DNA of 64,000 nt from Flavobacterium lindanitolerans (GCF_002846575.1 NZ_PJND01000007.1:744001-808000), one strand, 5' to 3'; numbered from the stretch's first letter, positions 43,573 to 51,923 are shown. Notes: generated from the sequence alone by a model not told the origin. Translations and numbers: made by a program.

Positions 43573-44826
43573 TTATAGTTCTAGTTTTTTAACCAAAACG
43601 CAGGCATTGTGTCCTCCAAAACCGAAAGTATTACTCATTACTACTTTCATGTCTCTTTTTTGAGCCTTATTGAATGTGAAATTCAATTTTGGGTCAATAT
43701 TTTCATCATCCGTAAAGTGGTTGATGGTTGGAGGTACGATACCGTGTTTGATAGACAAAATGGCTGCAATTGCTTCAATAGCACCGGCAGCTCCCAATAA
43801 GTGTCCTGTCATCGATTTGGTAGCATTCAGATTTAATGTATAGGCATGCTCGCCAAATACGTGCTGGATCGCTTTCGATTCTGCAATGTCTCCAAGCGGA
43901 GTTGAAGTTCCGTGCATGTTAACTCCGTCTACATCTTCCGGCTTTAGACCGGCATCTCTAAGACAGTTCAACATTACGTTTTTAGCGCCTAATCCTTCCG
44001 GATGCGGAGCTGTAATATGGTGCGCATCAGCCGACATTCCGCCACCGCCTATTTCGCAATAGATAGTAGCGCCACGGGCAATAGCGTGCTCGTATTCTTC
44101 AAGAACTAAAGCTCCGGCTCCTTCTCCCAAAACAAATCCTTCACGGTCCTTGTCCATTGGCCTTGACGCTGTTTTTGGATCGTCGTTGCGGGTTGAAAGC
44201 GCGTGCATAGCGTTAAATCCACCCATTCCGGCAATAGTTACAGCAGCTTCAGAACCTCCGGTAACCATTACATCAGCATGATTCAGGCGGATGTAGTTGA
44301 AAGCATCAATAAGCGCATTGGTAGAGGAAGCACACGCAGAAACTGTCGTGAAGTTAGGTCCTCTGAAGCCATATTTAATAGAAATATGTCCACCGGCTAT
44401 ATCGGCAATCATTTTTGGTATAAAGAAAGGATTGAATTTTGGAGTACCATTCCCTTTCGTAAAGTCCATTACTTCCTGTTGGAATGTTTCAAGACCTCCG
44501 ATTCCGGAACCCCAAATTACGCCAACTCTGTCTTTGTCTAATTTGTCAAAGTCGAAATTGGCATCTTTTACAGCCTCATCAGACGATACTATGGCATACT
44601 GCGCATAACGGTCCATTTTGCGGGCTTCCTTGCGGTCTATAAAATCTTCTGCATTAAAGTTTTTCAGCTCGCATGCAAATTTAGTTTTGAAATGAGTGGT
44701 ATCAAAATAAGTTATAGGAGCAGCGCCGCTAACACCATTGATAAGTCCATTCCAATATTCCTGGACGTTATTTCCAATGGGCGTCAAGGCACCTAAACCG
44801 GTTACTACAACTCTTCTTAATTTCAT
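43573..44826 (-). CDS. fabF: 3-oxoacyl-[acyl-carrier-protein] synthase II
   Basis: Elongating condensing enzyme of fatty acid synthesis, 417 residues. The Cys-His-His triad is clear: C165 in TVSACASSTNAL, H305 in GVNMHGTSTPLGD and H342 in KSMTGHLLGAAG. It lies downstream of acpP, its carrier protein, with a 178-bp spacer containing a weak hairpin, and directly upstream of rnc. Confidence 0.98.
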   Translation of the reverse strand: MKLRRVVVTGLGALTPIGNNVQEYWNGLINGVSGAAPITYFDTTHFKTKFACELKNFNAEDFIDRKEARKMDRYAQYAIVSSDEAVKDANFDFDKLDKDRVGVIWGSGIGGLETFQQEVMDFTKGNGTPKFNPFFIPKMIADIAGGHISIKYGFRGPNFTTVSACASSTNALIDAFNYIRLNHADVMVTGGSEAAVTIAGMGGFNAMHALSTRNDDPKTASRPMDKDREGFVLGEGAGALVLEEYEHAIARGATIYCEIGGGGMSADAHHITAPHPEGLGAKNVMLNCLRDAGLKPEDVDGVNMHGTSTPLGDIAESKAIQHVFGEHAYTLNLNATKSMTGHLLGAAGAIEAIAAILSIKHGIVPPTINHFTDDENIDPKLNFTFNKAQKRDMKVVMSNTFGFGGHNACVLVKKLEL

Positions 44827-44964
44827 ACTTAAAATTTTATAGTTATAAATTTATATAAAAAATACCCATGCTTTCTTCTTAGTCGTAAAAAAGAGACAGG
44901 GGTATTGCATAATATCTTAATGATTGAAAGCAATCAAATTGAATCTTTTGTAAAAATAATAACT

Positions 44965-44991
44965 CCCGTGAATTCTCAAAGAAAACACGGG
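44965..44991 (-). repeat. Hairpin between acpP and fabF
   Basis: CCCGTG (44965-44970) and CACGGG (44986-44991) form a 6-bp stem with a 15-nt loop just after the acpP stop. Read leftward, an interrupted T-rich stretch follows. It may be a partial terminator or processing site that sets a higher acpP than fabF level. Confidence 0.45.
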
Positions 44992-45004
44992 ATGTCAATT
45001 GTTA

Positions 45005-45241
45005 TTATTTTTTTGCTTCTTCTATGTAAGAAATTGCTTGACCTACAGTAGCAATGTTTTCAGCCTGGTCGTCTGGAATCTGAATGTCAAATTCTTTTTC
45101 GAATTCCATAATAAGCTCAACAGTGTCTAATGAATCAGCTCCTAAATCATTTGTGAAGCTAGCTTCTGTTACAACTTCGTTTTCGTCAACGCCTAATTTG
45201 TCTACGATAATCGCCTTAACTCTTGATGCAATGTCTGACAT
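45005..45241 (-). CDS. acpP: Acyl carrier protein
   Basis: A 78-residue acidic carrier protein for fatty acid synthesis. The phosphopantetheine attachment site is S37 in [16 protein letters not shown]. It is first in the leftward acpP-fabF-rnc cluster, has its own consensus promoter, and is divergent from purN. Confidence 0.99.
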   Translation of the reverse strand: MSDIASRVKAIIVDKLGVDENEVVTEASFTNDLGADSLDTVELIMEFEKEFDIQIPDDQAENIATVGQAISYIEEAKK

Positions 45242-45271
45242 AATCTTTTAATTTTTGAATTTAATTGTTGG

Positions 45272-45300
45272 CAAAAATAAAAAACTTTATTTTAAAACAA
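45272..45300 (-). promoter_or_regulatory. acpP promoter
   Basis: On the minus strand, TTG at 45300-45298, an 18-bp spacer and TATTTTTG at 45279-45272; the ATG follows after about 30 nt. Confidence 0.75.
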
Positions 45301-45416
45301 CGTTTTAGTTGATAAATGTGAGTACTAATTTAAAAAAAATATTTCACAAAGGCTTTCAAAATCTATTTAATATCATTTATTATTCTTTTTTTTGTGCTAT
45401 AATTAATGACGTTTCC

Positions 45417-45977
45417 ATGAAAAAAATCATCCTGTTTGCTTCGGGTTCGGGTTCCAATGCCGAAAACATTATCCGCTATTTTCAGGATAAGAAAACAGCC
45501 GAAACGGTAGCGGTTTTTTCAAATAATCCGAATGCTAAAGTTTTAGAAAAAGCTGAAAAACTAGGAGTGCCGTGTTATGTTTTTACAAAAGAAGAACTCA
45601 ATACGGGCAAAGTGTTGGAGCAGGTGATGATGCTTAATCCGGATTTGATTGTGCTAGCCGGGTTTTTATGGAAATTTCCAACCGACATTGTAACCCAATA
45701 CCCGAATAAAATTATCAATATCCATCCGGCACTGTTGCCAAAATATGGCGGAAAAGGCATGTATGGAATGAATGTCCACAGGGCCATTTTAGAAAATAAG
45801 GAATCGCATTCCGGAATCAGTATTCATTATGTGAATGAAAATTATGATGAGGGTGCTATGATTTTTCAGGCAGAGGTTGCAGTTGATAATTGCACGACTC
45901 CAGAAGAAATAGCACTTAAGGTGCAGGAATTGGAACATGCACATTTTCCTGAAGTCATTGATAAAATTTTAAACTAA
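45417..45977 (+). CDS. purN: Phosphoribosylglycinamide formyltransferase
   Basis: Formyl-THF-dependent third step of purine synthesis. From the ATG at 45417 (MKKIILFASGSGSNAENI) it has 186 residues, the normal PurN length; an earlier frame opening at 45309 has no homology-like sequence. Catalytic region: INIHPALLPKYGGKGMYG (Asn, His) and SGISIHYVNENYDEGAMI (Asp). The next gene starts 2 bp after the stop. Confidence 0.97.
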   Translation: MKKIILFASGSGSNAENIIRYFQDKKTAETVAVFSNNPNAKVLEKAEKLGVPCYVFTKEELNTGKVLEQVMMLNPDLIVLAGFLWKFPTDIVTQYPNKIINIHPALLPKYGGKGMYGMNVHRAILENKESHSGISIHYVNENYDEGAMIFQAEVAVDNCTTPEEIALKVQELEHAHFPEVIDKILN

Positions 45978-45979
45978 TT

Positions 45980-46575
45980 ATGAAGTCATTATTGTTTCTT
46001 TTCCTGTTTCCCTTTTTTTCTGTTTTCGGACAGGAGCGGTTTGAAGTAAAAAATATAAACTTTTCCGTTCAGGTTCCTGAAAGTTGGACAATATTAGAAG
46101 GAAAGGAAATATTGGAAAATGTCAAAAAATTCGATTTCAATACGAAACAATTGAAAGAGCTCATTTCAAGCGATAGCGATGGAGTGAATTTAGTGACTTA
46201 CACAAAAACAATCCTAAAACATATACCGGAATAATCCCTACTATAAAAATTAGGATGGTAAAGACAAACGCTAAAAACATTGGGGGCTTTTTGAAATCTA
46301 TAGAAATGTCAAATACTGAAGCTGAAAAAGTATTTGGTAATTTTACTTTTACTAAAAAACCTTCTGTTGTTAAAGTTTCAAAAGATAATGCTGTTTCATT
46401 TGCGGTCAATTTCAAATTGAAAAAAGGAAGTAACGAATATAAGATCAATAGTGACAGCTATTATATTCTAAGAAAAGGATATTACATTTCAATAAATTTT
46501 ATAGAGCAATTGGGCAAAGAAGATAATTCAGAATTATTCAAAACTTTAATAGGAAGTATAATCTCGGGAAATTAA
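45980..46575 (+). pseudogene. Exported protein gene broken by a single-base frameshift
   Basis: Two frames form one protein. 45980-46234 encodes 84 residues with a signal peptide ending FGQ and then a PsbP-like or DUF1795-like start (VKNINFSVQVPESWTILEG). 46255-46575 is in the next frame and continues to GSIISGN. The second frame is already open upstream of its ATG and reads NNPKTYTGIIPTIKIRM from 46207. Adding one A to the AAAAA run at 46204-46208 joins the two into about 199 residues. This may be a true mutation, a sequencing error or a -1 frameshift. It lies between purN (2 bp) and rnhA (2 bp), so the operon itself is intact. Confidence 0.8.
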
Positions 46576-46577
46576 TA

Positions 46578-47057
46578 ATGTCGCACCAAGTACATATTTA
46601 TACTGATGGCGCTGCCAAAGGAAATCCCGGTCCCGGAGGCTATGGCGTGGTGATGGAATGGGTGGGCAGGCCCTACAGAAAAGAATTTTATGAAGGTTTT
46701 CGCCTGACCACTAACAACAGGATGGAACTTCTGGCGGTTATTGTAGGTTTGGAAAAACTCAAATTGCCAAATACCAAAGTATTGGTCATTTCCGATTCTA
46801 AATATGTAGTCGATTCCGTTACCAAAGGCTGGGTTTTTGGCTGGGAAAAGAAAGGCTATAAAGACAAAAAAAACCCGGATTTATGGAGACGCTTCCTGAT
46901 TATTTACAGAAAACATCAGGTTGATTTTAAATGGATAAAAGGGCATAACAATCATCCGCAAAACGAACGTTGTGATCAGTTGGCGGTTATGGCATCGGGA
47001 TTGCCGAATTTATCTGTGGATACTTTTTATGAGAGGGAAGAGAAGGGATTGCTGTGA
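46578..47057 (+). CDS. rnhA: Ribonuclease HI
   Basis: Cleaves RNA in RNA/DNA hybrids. The 159-residue protein has all four catalytic acids: D10 (YTDGAAKGNPG), E50 (NNRMELLAV), D73 (ISDSKYVVDS) and D133 (NERCDQLAV); the basic handle WVFGWEKKGYKDKKNPDLW is also present. It starts 2 bp after the frameshifted gene. Confidence 0.98.
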   Translation: MSHQVHIYTDGAAKGNPGPGGYGVVMEWVGRPYRKEFYEGFRLTTNNRMELLAVIVGLEKLKLPNTKVLVISDSKYVVDSVTKGWVFGWEKKGYKDKKNPDLWRRFLIIYRKHQVDFKWIKGHNNHPQNERCDQLAVMASGLPNLSVDTFYEREEKGLL

Positions 47058-47121
47058 GTTTAGGGCTATTTGTCCGACTTCTCACAATTGTTTAGAATAG
47101 TTGATTTCAAATATATTATAG

Positions 47122-47700
47122 ATGGATAAAATGAATGGCCCAATTAAGTATACTTGTGAATGTTGTGGAGACATACATGAAAATTGGCCAGCGCTGACAT
47201 TTATTTCACCTGATAATTATGATTTTCTTTCCGCTGACGATAAGAAAAATATCGCAGAATTAAAAAGTGACACATGTATAATCATTCACCCAAATCAAAC
47301 AGATAGGTTTATTCGTTGTACATTGACGCAGCATGTTAATGATCATTGCGAAGGTTTAGAATATGGTCTTTGGGTTTCTTTAAGCGAGAAAAGTTTTCAA
47401 GATTATATGGAGAATTTTGATAATGATAATCATGAGGTGCAATATTTTGGTTGGCTTTGTAATGATATACCTGAATATAAGTTTCCTGAAAGTATTCCGA
47501 CAACAGTTGTCACAAAAAAAGGAAATCAAAGGCCTGAAATTTTTCCTCATGAGAGTTTTGACCATCCATTTGTAAAAGATTACTATAATGGAATTAGTAA
47601 AAAAGAAGCTGAGAGCAGGATTAAAATGATGCTTCAGAAAACTAAAGACAACAAATTAGCCTTAACTTCTAAAAAGGCTTGGTGGAAATTTTGGCGATAA
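47122..47700 (+). CDS. DUF2199-domain protein
   Basis: A 192-residue cytosolic protein. It opens with a small Cys-containing motif, YTCECCGDIHENWPALTF, typical of DUF2199, followed by a mixed alpha/beta domain with RFIRCTLTQHVNDHCEG and a basic Lys-rich C-terminus. Function unknown. The spacing of 64 bp from rnhA leaves open whether it has its own promoter; no good -7 box is visible. Confidence 0.85.
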   Translation: MDKMNGPIKYTCECCGDIHENWPALTFISPDNYDFLSADDKKNIAELKSDTCIIIHPNQTDRFIRCTLTQHVNDHCEGLEYGLWVSLSEKSFQDYMENFDNDNHEVQYFGWLCNDIPEYKFPESIPTTVVTKKGNQRPEIFPHESFDHPFVKDYYNGISKKEAESRIKMMLQKTKDNKLALTSKKAWWKFWR

Positions 47701-47775
47701 TAAGTTGTTTTTGCGATAACTGTATAGGCTTGTTCTGAAATAGGTTGGAGTAAAAAAGTTTATAAAACAACAACA

Positions 47776-47806
47776 TTGCATGTTTGCAAGTTATAAAGTA
47801 TCTTTG
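47776..47806 (+). promoter_or_regulatory. Promoter of the PfkB kinase gene
   Basis: TTG at 47776-47778, a 20-bp spacer and TATCTTTG at 47799-47806, 23 nt before the ATG. Confidence 0.75.
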
Positions 47807-47829
47807 CGCCTTAATTCGAAAATCTAAAT

Positions 47830-48759
47830 ATGAATAAATTACTGATTGTTGGAACAGTTGCTTTCGACGCTATAGAAACTCCTTTCGGGAAGACAGATAA
47901 AATTTTAGGGGGAGCAGGAACTTATATCGGATTGTCCGCTTCGTTTTTTAACCTTAAATCTGCCATAGTTTCTGTTGTGGGTGATGATTTTCCTCAAGAG
48001 TATTTGGATTTGCTGACAGCAAGAAATATTGACATTTCAGGATTGGAAATCGTAAAAGGAGGCAAGACTTTCTTTTGGAGCGGACGCTACCATAACGATC
48101 TTAATTCCAGAGATACATTAGATACACAATTAAACACATTGGCCGATTTTCAGCCAAAAGTTCCTCAGGATTTCAAAGATGCTGATGTTGTAATGTTGGG
48201 CAACCTGCACCCGTTGGTTCAGGCAAGTGTTTTGGATCAGATGGAGAAGAAACCAAAATTGGTTGTGTTGGATACGATGAATTTTTGGATGGATTGCGCA
48301 CTGCCGGAATTACTGGAAATAATGAAGCGTGTTGATGTGATTACAATCAACGACGAAGAAGCAAGACAGCTTACAGGGGAATATTCTTTGGTAAAAGCGG
48401 CAGCAAAAATTCACACAATGGGTCCGGAATATGTCGTAATTAAAAAAGGCGAACATGGAGCATTACTTTTCCATGGTAAAGAAATTTTCTTTGCACCGGC
48501 ATTGCCATTGGAAGAAGTTTTTGACCCGACCGGAGCGGGAGATACGTTTGCAGGTGGATTTGCAGGATATATTACGCAGAGTGAAAACATATCTTTCAAA
48601 AACATGAAAAATGCAATTATCTACGGTTCGAACCTGGCTTCTTTCTGTGTCGAAAAATTCGGGACGCAAAGAATGGAAAAACTGAGCAAAACTGAAGTGC
48701 AGGAAAGACTGCAACAGTTTAAGGCCCTCACCCAGTTCGATATTGTATTGGAAGAATAG
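47830..48759 (+). CDS. PfkB-family carbohydrate/nucleoside kinase
   Basis: A 309-residue ribokinase-fold kinase. The N-terminal GG motif (ILGGAGTYIGLSAS, about 26-39) and the C-terminal signature DPTGAGDTFAGGFAGY with the catalytic Asp (about 233-248) are intact. The substrate could be a sugar, a nucleoside or a sugar phosphate; its place just upstream of purF makes a nucleoside possible, but this is inference. It ends at a terminator. Confidence 0.9.
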   Translation: MNKLLIVGTVAFDAIETPFGKTDKILGGAGTYIGLSASFFNLKSAIVSVVGDDFPQEYLDLLTARNIDISGLEIVKGGKTFFWSGRYHNDLNSRDTLDTQLNTLADFQPKVPQDFKDADVVMLGNLHPLVQASVLDQMEKKPKLVVLDTMNFWMDCALPELLEIMKRVDVITINDEEARQLTGEYSLVKAAAKIHTMGPEYVVIKKGEHGALLFHGKEIFFAPALPLEEVFDPTGAGDTFAGGFAGYITQSENISFKNMKNAIIYGSNLASFCVEKFGTQRMEKLSKTEVQERLQQFKALTQFDIVLEE

Positions 48760-48771
48760 CGGATAAGACCG

Positions 48772-48796
48772 AAGCCTCATGATGGGGCTTTTTTTT
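48772..48796 (+). terminator. Terminator after the PfkB kinase
   Basis: AAGCCTC (48772-48778), loop ATGAT, GGGGCTT (48784-48790, one G-T pair), T-run. Confidence 0.85.
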
Positions 48797-48805
48797 ATTT
48801 ATATA

Positions 48806-48834
48806 ATAAAGTTTTTATGCCATATAAACTTTAT
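48806..48834. promoter_or_regulatory. Inverted repeat upstream of purF
   Basis: ATAAAGTTT (48806-48814) and AAACTTTAT (48826-48834) are exact 9-bp arms separated by 11 nt, 81 bp before the purF ATG. It could be an operator or mRNA hairpin. No consensus promoter is visible between it and purF. Confidence 0.35.
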
Positions 48835-48914
48835 AACTGCCACAAAGACTTGAAAAACAAATTGGTACAAGAATTGCTTTAATAACACGACAACTACAAC
48901 AACACAACAACACA

Positions 48915-50813
48915 ATGAGCGACGCTTTAAAACACGAGTGTGGTATAGCCCTTTTAAGATTGAAAAAACCGTTAGAGTTTTATAAAGAAAAATACGGTTC
49001 GGCTTTTTATGGAGTACAGAAAATGTATCTCCTGATGGAAAAGCAACACAACAGAGGACAGGATGGAGCAGGTTTTGCCAGTATCAAATTTGATGTTGAG
49101 CCGGGCGAAAGATATATCAGCCGTGTCAGATCCAATGACCCACAACCGATTCAGGATGTTTTTGCCCAAATCAATGCCCGCATTAATGACGAATTATCCA
49201 ATCATCCGGAATATGCCGAAAGCGTAGCGCTTCAGAAAAAAAATATACCTTATATAGGAGAGCTTTTTTTGGGCCATGTGCGTTACGGAACTTTCGGAAA
49301 AAACAGTATAGAAAGCGTACACCCGTTCCTGCGCCAGAACAACTGGATGCATAGAAATCTTATTGTAGCCGGAAACTTCAACATGACCAATGTAAAGGAA
49401 CTTTTCGACAGTCTTGTAGAATTGGGGCAGCATCCAAAAGAAATGGCAGATACTGTTACTGTAATGGAAAAAATAGGTCACTTTCTGGATGATGAAGTGA
49501 CAGGTCTTTATCAGGATTGTAAAAATGAAGGGTTTTCCAAAAGAGATGCTTCTCCGGTTATAGCTGAAAGGCTTGATGTTGCCAAAATACTCCGCAGAGC
49601 TTCAAAAGGCTGGGATGGCGGTTATGCAATGGCAGGTCTTTTTGGACATGGAGATGCTTTTGTTTTCAGAGATCCGGCAGGAATTCGTCCGGCCTATTTT
49701 TATGAAGACGATGAAATTACAGTAGTAGCTTCAGAAAGACCGGTAATCCAGACGGTTTTTAACGTGTCGTTTGACAAAGTACAGGAACTTGATCCGGGTC
49801 ATGCTTTAATTATCAAGAAAAACGGTAAAGTATCCAAAGAAGAAATTATTGCTCCGGTAGAAAAGAAAGCCTGCTCCTTTGAAAGGATTTATTTCTCCAG
49901 AGGCAGCGATGCGGAAATCTATCAGGAAAGAAAAGATTTAGGAAAACTGATTCTTCCTGCCGTGCTGGAAGCAATTGATCAGGACACTGACAACACGGTT
50001 TTCTCCTATATTCCAAATACGGCAGAAACCTCTTTCTACGGAATGGTGGAAGCTGCACAGGATTTTCTTAACCAGAGAAAAAACAATTACATACTCGAAA
50101 ATAGGAATACGCTAACTAAGGAAACGCTGCAACAGTTGCTTGCCGTTAAAATACGTACAGAAAAAGTAGCTATCAAAGATGCCAAACTGCGAACGTTTAT
50201 TACGGAAGACAGCAGCCGTGACGATTTGGTTGCCCATGTTTATGATGTTACCTATGGCGTAATTAAGCCGGAGGATAACCTTGTTATTATCGACGACAGT
50301 ATTGTAAGGGGAACCACGCTAAAGAAAAGTATCCTAAAAATGATGGACAGGCTGAATCCTAAAAAGATTGTCATTGTGTCTTCAGCGCCACAAATCCGCT
50401 ATCCGGACTGTTATGGTATCGATATGGCCAAGCTGGAAGGTCTGGTGGCTTTTCAGGCGGCTTTAGAGCTCTTGAAAGAAAGAAACCTGTATCATATAGT
50501 AGATGAAGTCTATGCCAAATGTAAGGCACAGGAAAACTTTAAGGATATAGATGTGATCAATTATGTCAATGAAATATATGCTCCGTTTCAGCCGGAGGAA
50601 ATCTCAGACAAGATTGCACAAATGTTGAGTTCGGAAGGCATAAAGGCAGAAGTAAAGATTATTTTCCAATCGGTCGAAAACCTTCATGTTGCCTGTCCTA
50701 AAAATCTGGGCGATTGGTATTTTACAGGAAATTATCCAACACCGGGAGGAAACAGGGTAGTCAACAGAGCCTTCATGAATTTTTATGAAGGAAAAGATTC
50801 GAGAGCATACTAA
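48915..50813 (+). CDS. purF: Amidophosphoribosyltransferase (long Bacteroidota form)
   Basis: First committed step of purine synthesis: PRPP plus glutamine to phosphoribosylamine. At 632 residues it is about 120 longer than the E. coli enzyme. The N-terminal nucleophile is C9 in KHECGIALL, so eight residues must be removed to expose it; glutaminase blocks QHNRGQDGAGFAS and GHVRYGTFG follow. The PRPP-binding loop is VIIDDSIVRGTTLKKSI (about 456-472). The extra length lies between the two domains and at the C-terminus. Bacteroidota often carry this form in addition to a standard PurF, which is not in the window. Confidence 0.9.
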   Translation: MSDALKHECGIALLRLKKPLEFYKEKYGSAFYGVQKMYLLMEKQHNRGQDGAGFASIKFDVEPGERYISRVRSNDPQPIQDVFAQINARINDELSNHPEYAESVALQKKNIPYIGELFLGHVRYGTFGKNSIESVHPFLRQNNWMHRNLIVAGNFNMTNVKELFDSLVELGQHPKEMADTVTVMEKIGHFLDDEVTGLYQDCKNEGFSKRDASPVIAERLDVAKILRRASKGWDGGYAMAGLFGHGDAFVFRDPAGIRPAYFYEDDEITVVASERPVIQTVFNVSFDKVQELDPGHALIIKKNGKVSKEEIIAPVEKKACSFERIYFSRGSDAEIYQERKDLGKLILPAVLEAIDQDTDNTVFSYIPNTAETSFYGMVEAAQDFLNQRKNNYILENRNTLTKETLQQLLAVKIRTEKVAIKDAKLRTFITEDSSRDDLVAHVYDVTYGVIKPEDNLVIIDDSIVRGTTLKKSILKMMDRLNPKKIVIVSSAPQIRYPDCYGIDMAKLEGLVAFQAALELLKERNLYHIVDEVYAKCKAQENFKDIDVINYVNEIYAPFQPEEISDKIAQMLSSEGIKAEVKIIFQSVENLHVACPKNLGDWYFTGNYPTPGGNRVVNRAFMNFYEGKDSRAY

Positions 50814-50869
50814 AATCAGACAAAATAATGCAGTTGGTCGACTTTATGAAATAGTTAATCTATTTAATT

Positions 50870-50900
50870 TTGTCTGTTGGCGCAAATTATCATATATTTG
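50870..50900 (+). promoter_or_regulatory. Promoter of small RNA copy 1
   Basis: TTG at 50870-50872, a 20-bp spacer and TATATTTG at 50893-50900. The repeat unit begins 2 bp later, with 32 bp from TTG to the unit, exactly as in copy 2. Confidence 0.75.
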
Positions 50901-50901
50901 G

Positions 50902-50980
50902 AGGACCATAGCATTAGTAGGTTAAGTTTATGGTAGATTTGGGGCAAAAAGGGTGGAAGCAATTCCGCCTTTTTTATTTT
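50902..50980 (+). ncRNA. Twin small RNA gene, copy 1
   Basis: A 79-bp unit identical to 51118-51196. The likely transcript starts near A50905. Hairpin 1: ACCATA (50905-50910) with TATGGT (50929-50934) around an 18-nt loop. A short purine-rich linker follows. Hairpin 2: GGTGGAA (50952-50958), GNRA tetraloop GCAA, TTCCGCC (50963-50969), then six T residues, a textbook terminator. Upstream homology between the copies ends right at the unit, apart from the promoter boxes. The flavo-1 RNA motif is a possible known match, which I cannot test here. Confidence 0.75.
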
Positions 50981-51085
50981 ATATACTTCTTATTGCCCCA
51001 ATATATAGGTTTTTATGTTGTCGAAAGCCCTTTTTTAACAAATTTCCGCACTTTATCGATTATTTGTACGCTTTAACAGAAATAA

Positions 51086-51116
51086 TTGCAGGGCAAAACA
51101 AATGCCCTTACTTTCG
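51086..51116 (+). promoter_or_regulatory. Promoter of small RNA copy 2, with an embedded inverted repeat
   Basis: TTG at 51086-51088, a 20-bp spacer and TACTTTCG at 51109-51116 (one mismatch). The spacer holds GGGCA (51091-51095) and TGCCC (51103-51107), an inverted repeat that copy 1 lacks. Confidence 0.65.
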
Positions 51117-51117
51117 T

Positions 51118-51196
51118 AGGACCATAGCATTAGTAGGTTAAGTTTATGGTAGATTTGGGGCAAAAAGGGTGGAAGCAATTCCGCCTTTTTTATTTT
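51118..51196 (+). ncRNA. Twin small RNA gene, copy 2
   Basis: All 79 bases match copy 1, including the first hairpin (51121-51126 with 51145-51150), the GCAA-capped terminator stem (51168-51174 with 51179-51185) and the T-run. The copies are offset by 216 bp; the 137 bp between them is unrelated to the sequence before copy 1 except for the promoter. The whole 50814-51269 gap contains no other feature apart from the sodA terminator. Confidence 0.75.
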
Positions 51197-51217
51197 TACA
51201 AACCTCTGTAAAAAATA

Positions 51218-51245
51218 AAAACGCCCTGAACAGTCAGGACGTTTT
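51218..51245 (-). terminator. Terminator after sodA
   Basis: AAAACG/CCTGA (51218-51229) pairs with TCAGG/CGTTTT (51234-51245) with one mismatch. Read leftward, the T-rich strand follows. Confidence 0.8.
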
Positions 51246-51269
51246 CTCGTTAAAATAAGGGGGAAAATA

Positions 51270-51878
51270 TTATTTCTCCATAGCATATCTTCTCGCAACC
51301 TCTTCCCAATTAATTACATTGAAAAAAGCCTCGATATAATCAGGTCTTCTGTTTTGATAATTCAGGTAATAAGCATGTTCCCAAACATCCATTCCTAAAA
51401 TTGGAGTACCTCCGCAACCTACGTCCGGCATTAAAGGGTTGTCCTGGTTAGGAGTACCGCAAACCTCCAATTTACCGCCTTTGTGAACACAAAGCCAGGC
51501 CCATCCTGAACCAAATTGCGTAGCTCCTGCTTTTGAGAATTTAGCCTTAAACTCTTCAAAAGTTCCAAAATCTTTTTCAATGGCATCCAAAAGGTCACCC
51601 TTTGGAAGTCCGCCACCGTTTGGAGACATTACCTTCCAGAATAAATTGTGGTTGTAGTAGCCGCCGCCATTATTTCTAACAGCCGCATTCTTTTTGTCAA
51701 GATTGATAAGGATGTTTTCAATAGTCAAACCATCTAGGTCAGTGCCTTGAATAGCCGCGTTCAGGTTAGTTGTGTAAGCATTATGGTGCTTTGTATGGTG
51801 GATTTCCATTGTTCTAGCATCGATATGCGGTTCCAGTGCATCATAAGCATACGGTAATTTTGGTAATTCAAAAGCCAT
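51270..51878 (-). CDS. sodA: Superoxide dismutase, Mn type (or cambialistic)
   Basis: Dismutates superoxide to oxygen and hydrogen peroxide. The 202-residue protein has metal ligands H27, H77 (YYNHNLFW), D164 and H168 ([12 protein letters not shown]). The second-sphere pattern GGG before the ligand and QDNP at about 145-148 points to manganese rather than iron, but cambialistic use is common in Bacteroidota. No export signal, so it is cytosolic. Single-gene unit. Confidence 0.95.
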   Translation of the reverse strand: MAFELPKLPYAYDALEPHIDARTMEIHHTKHHNAYTTNLNAAIQGTDLDGLTIENILINLDKKNAAVRNNGGGYYNHNLFWKVMSPNGGGLPKGDLLDAIEKDFGTFEEFKAKFSKAGATQFGSGWAWLCVHKGGKLEVCGTPNQDNPLMPDVGCGGTPILGMDVWEHAYYLNYQNRRPDYIEAFFNVINWEEVARRYAMEK

Positions 51879-51915
51879 AATATATATTTTTATTCAGATT
51901 AATAAATATTTTATT

Positions 51916-51923
51916 CAAATTTA
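51916..51923 (-). promoter_or_regulatory. -7 element of sodA
   Basis: TAAATTTG on the minus strand, 37 nt before the sodA ATG; no TTG at the usual distance. Confidence 0.45.

Noticed and set aside
45309..45416. 36-residue N-terminal extension of PurN
   Set aside because: Low-complexity AT-rich sequence; MKKIILFASGSGSN is the conserved start.
46192..46254. Programmed -1 frameshift as the first explanation of the broken gene
   Set aside because: The site is not a standard X-XXY-YYZ heptamer (only five A then C), and no downstream stimulatory hairpin is evident; kept only as an alternative.
50931..51201. Mini-ORF beginning MVDLGQKGW in both sRNA copies
   Set aside because: The frame runs straight through the terminator stem and T-run, has no ribosome binding signal, and the two copies end differently after the unit.
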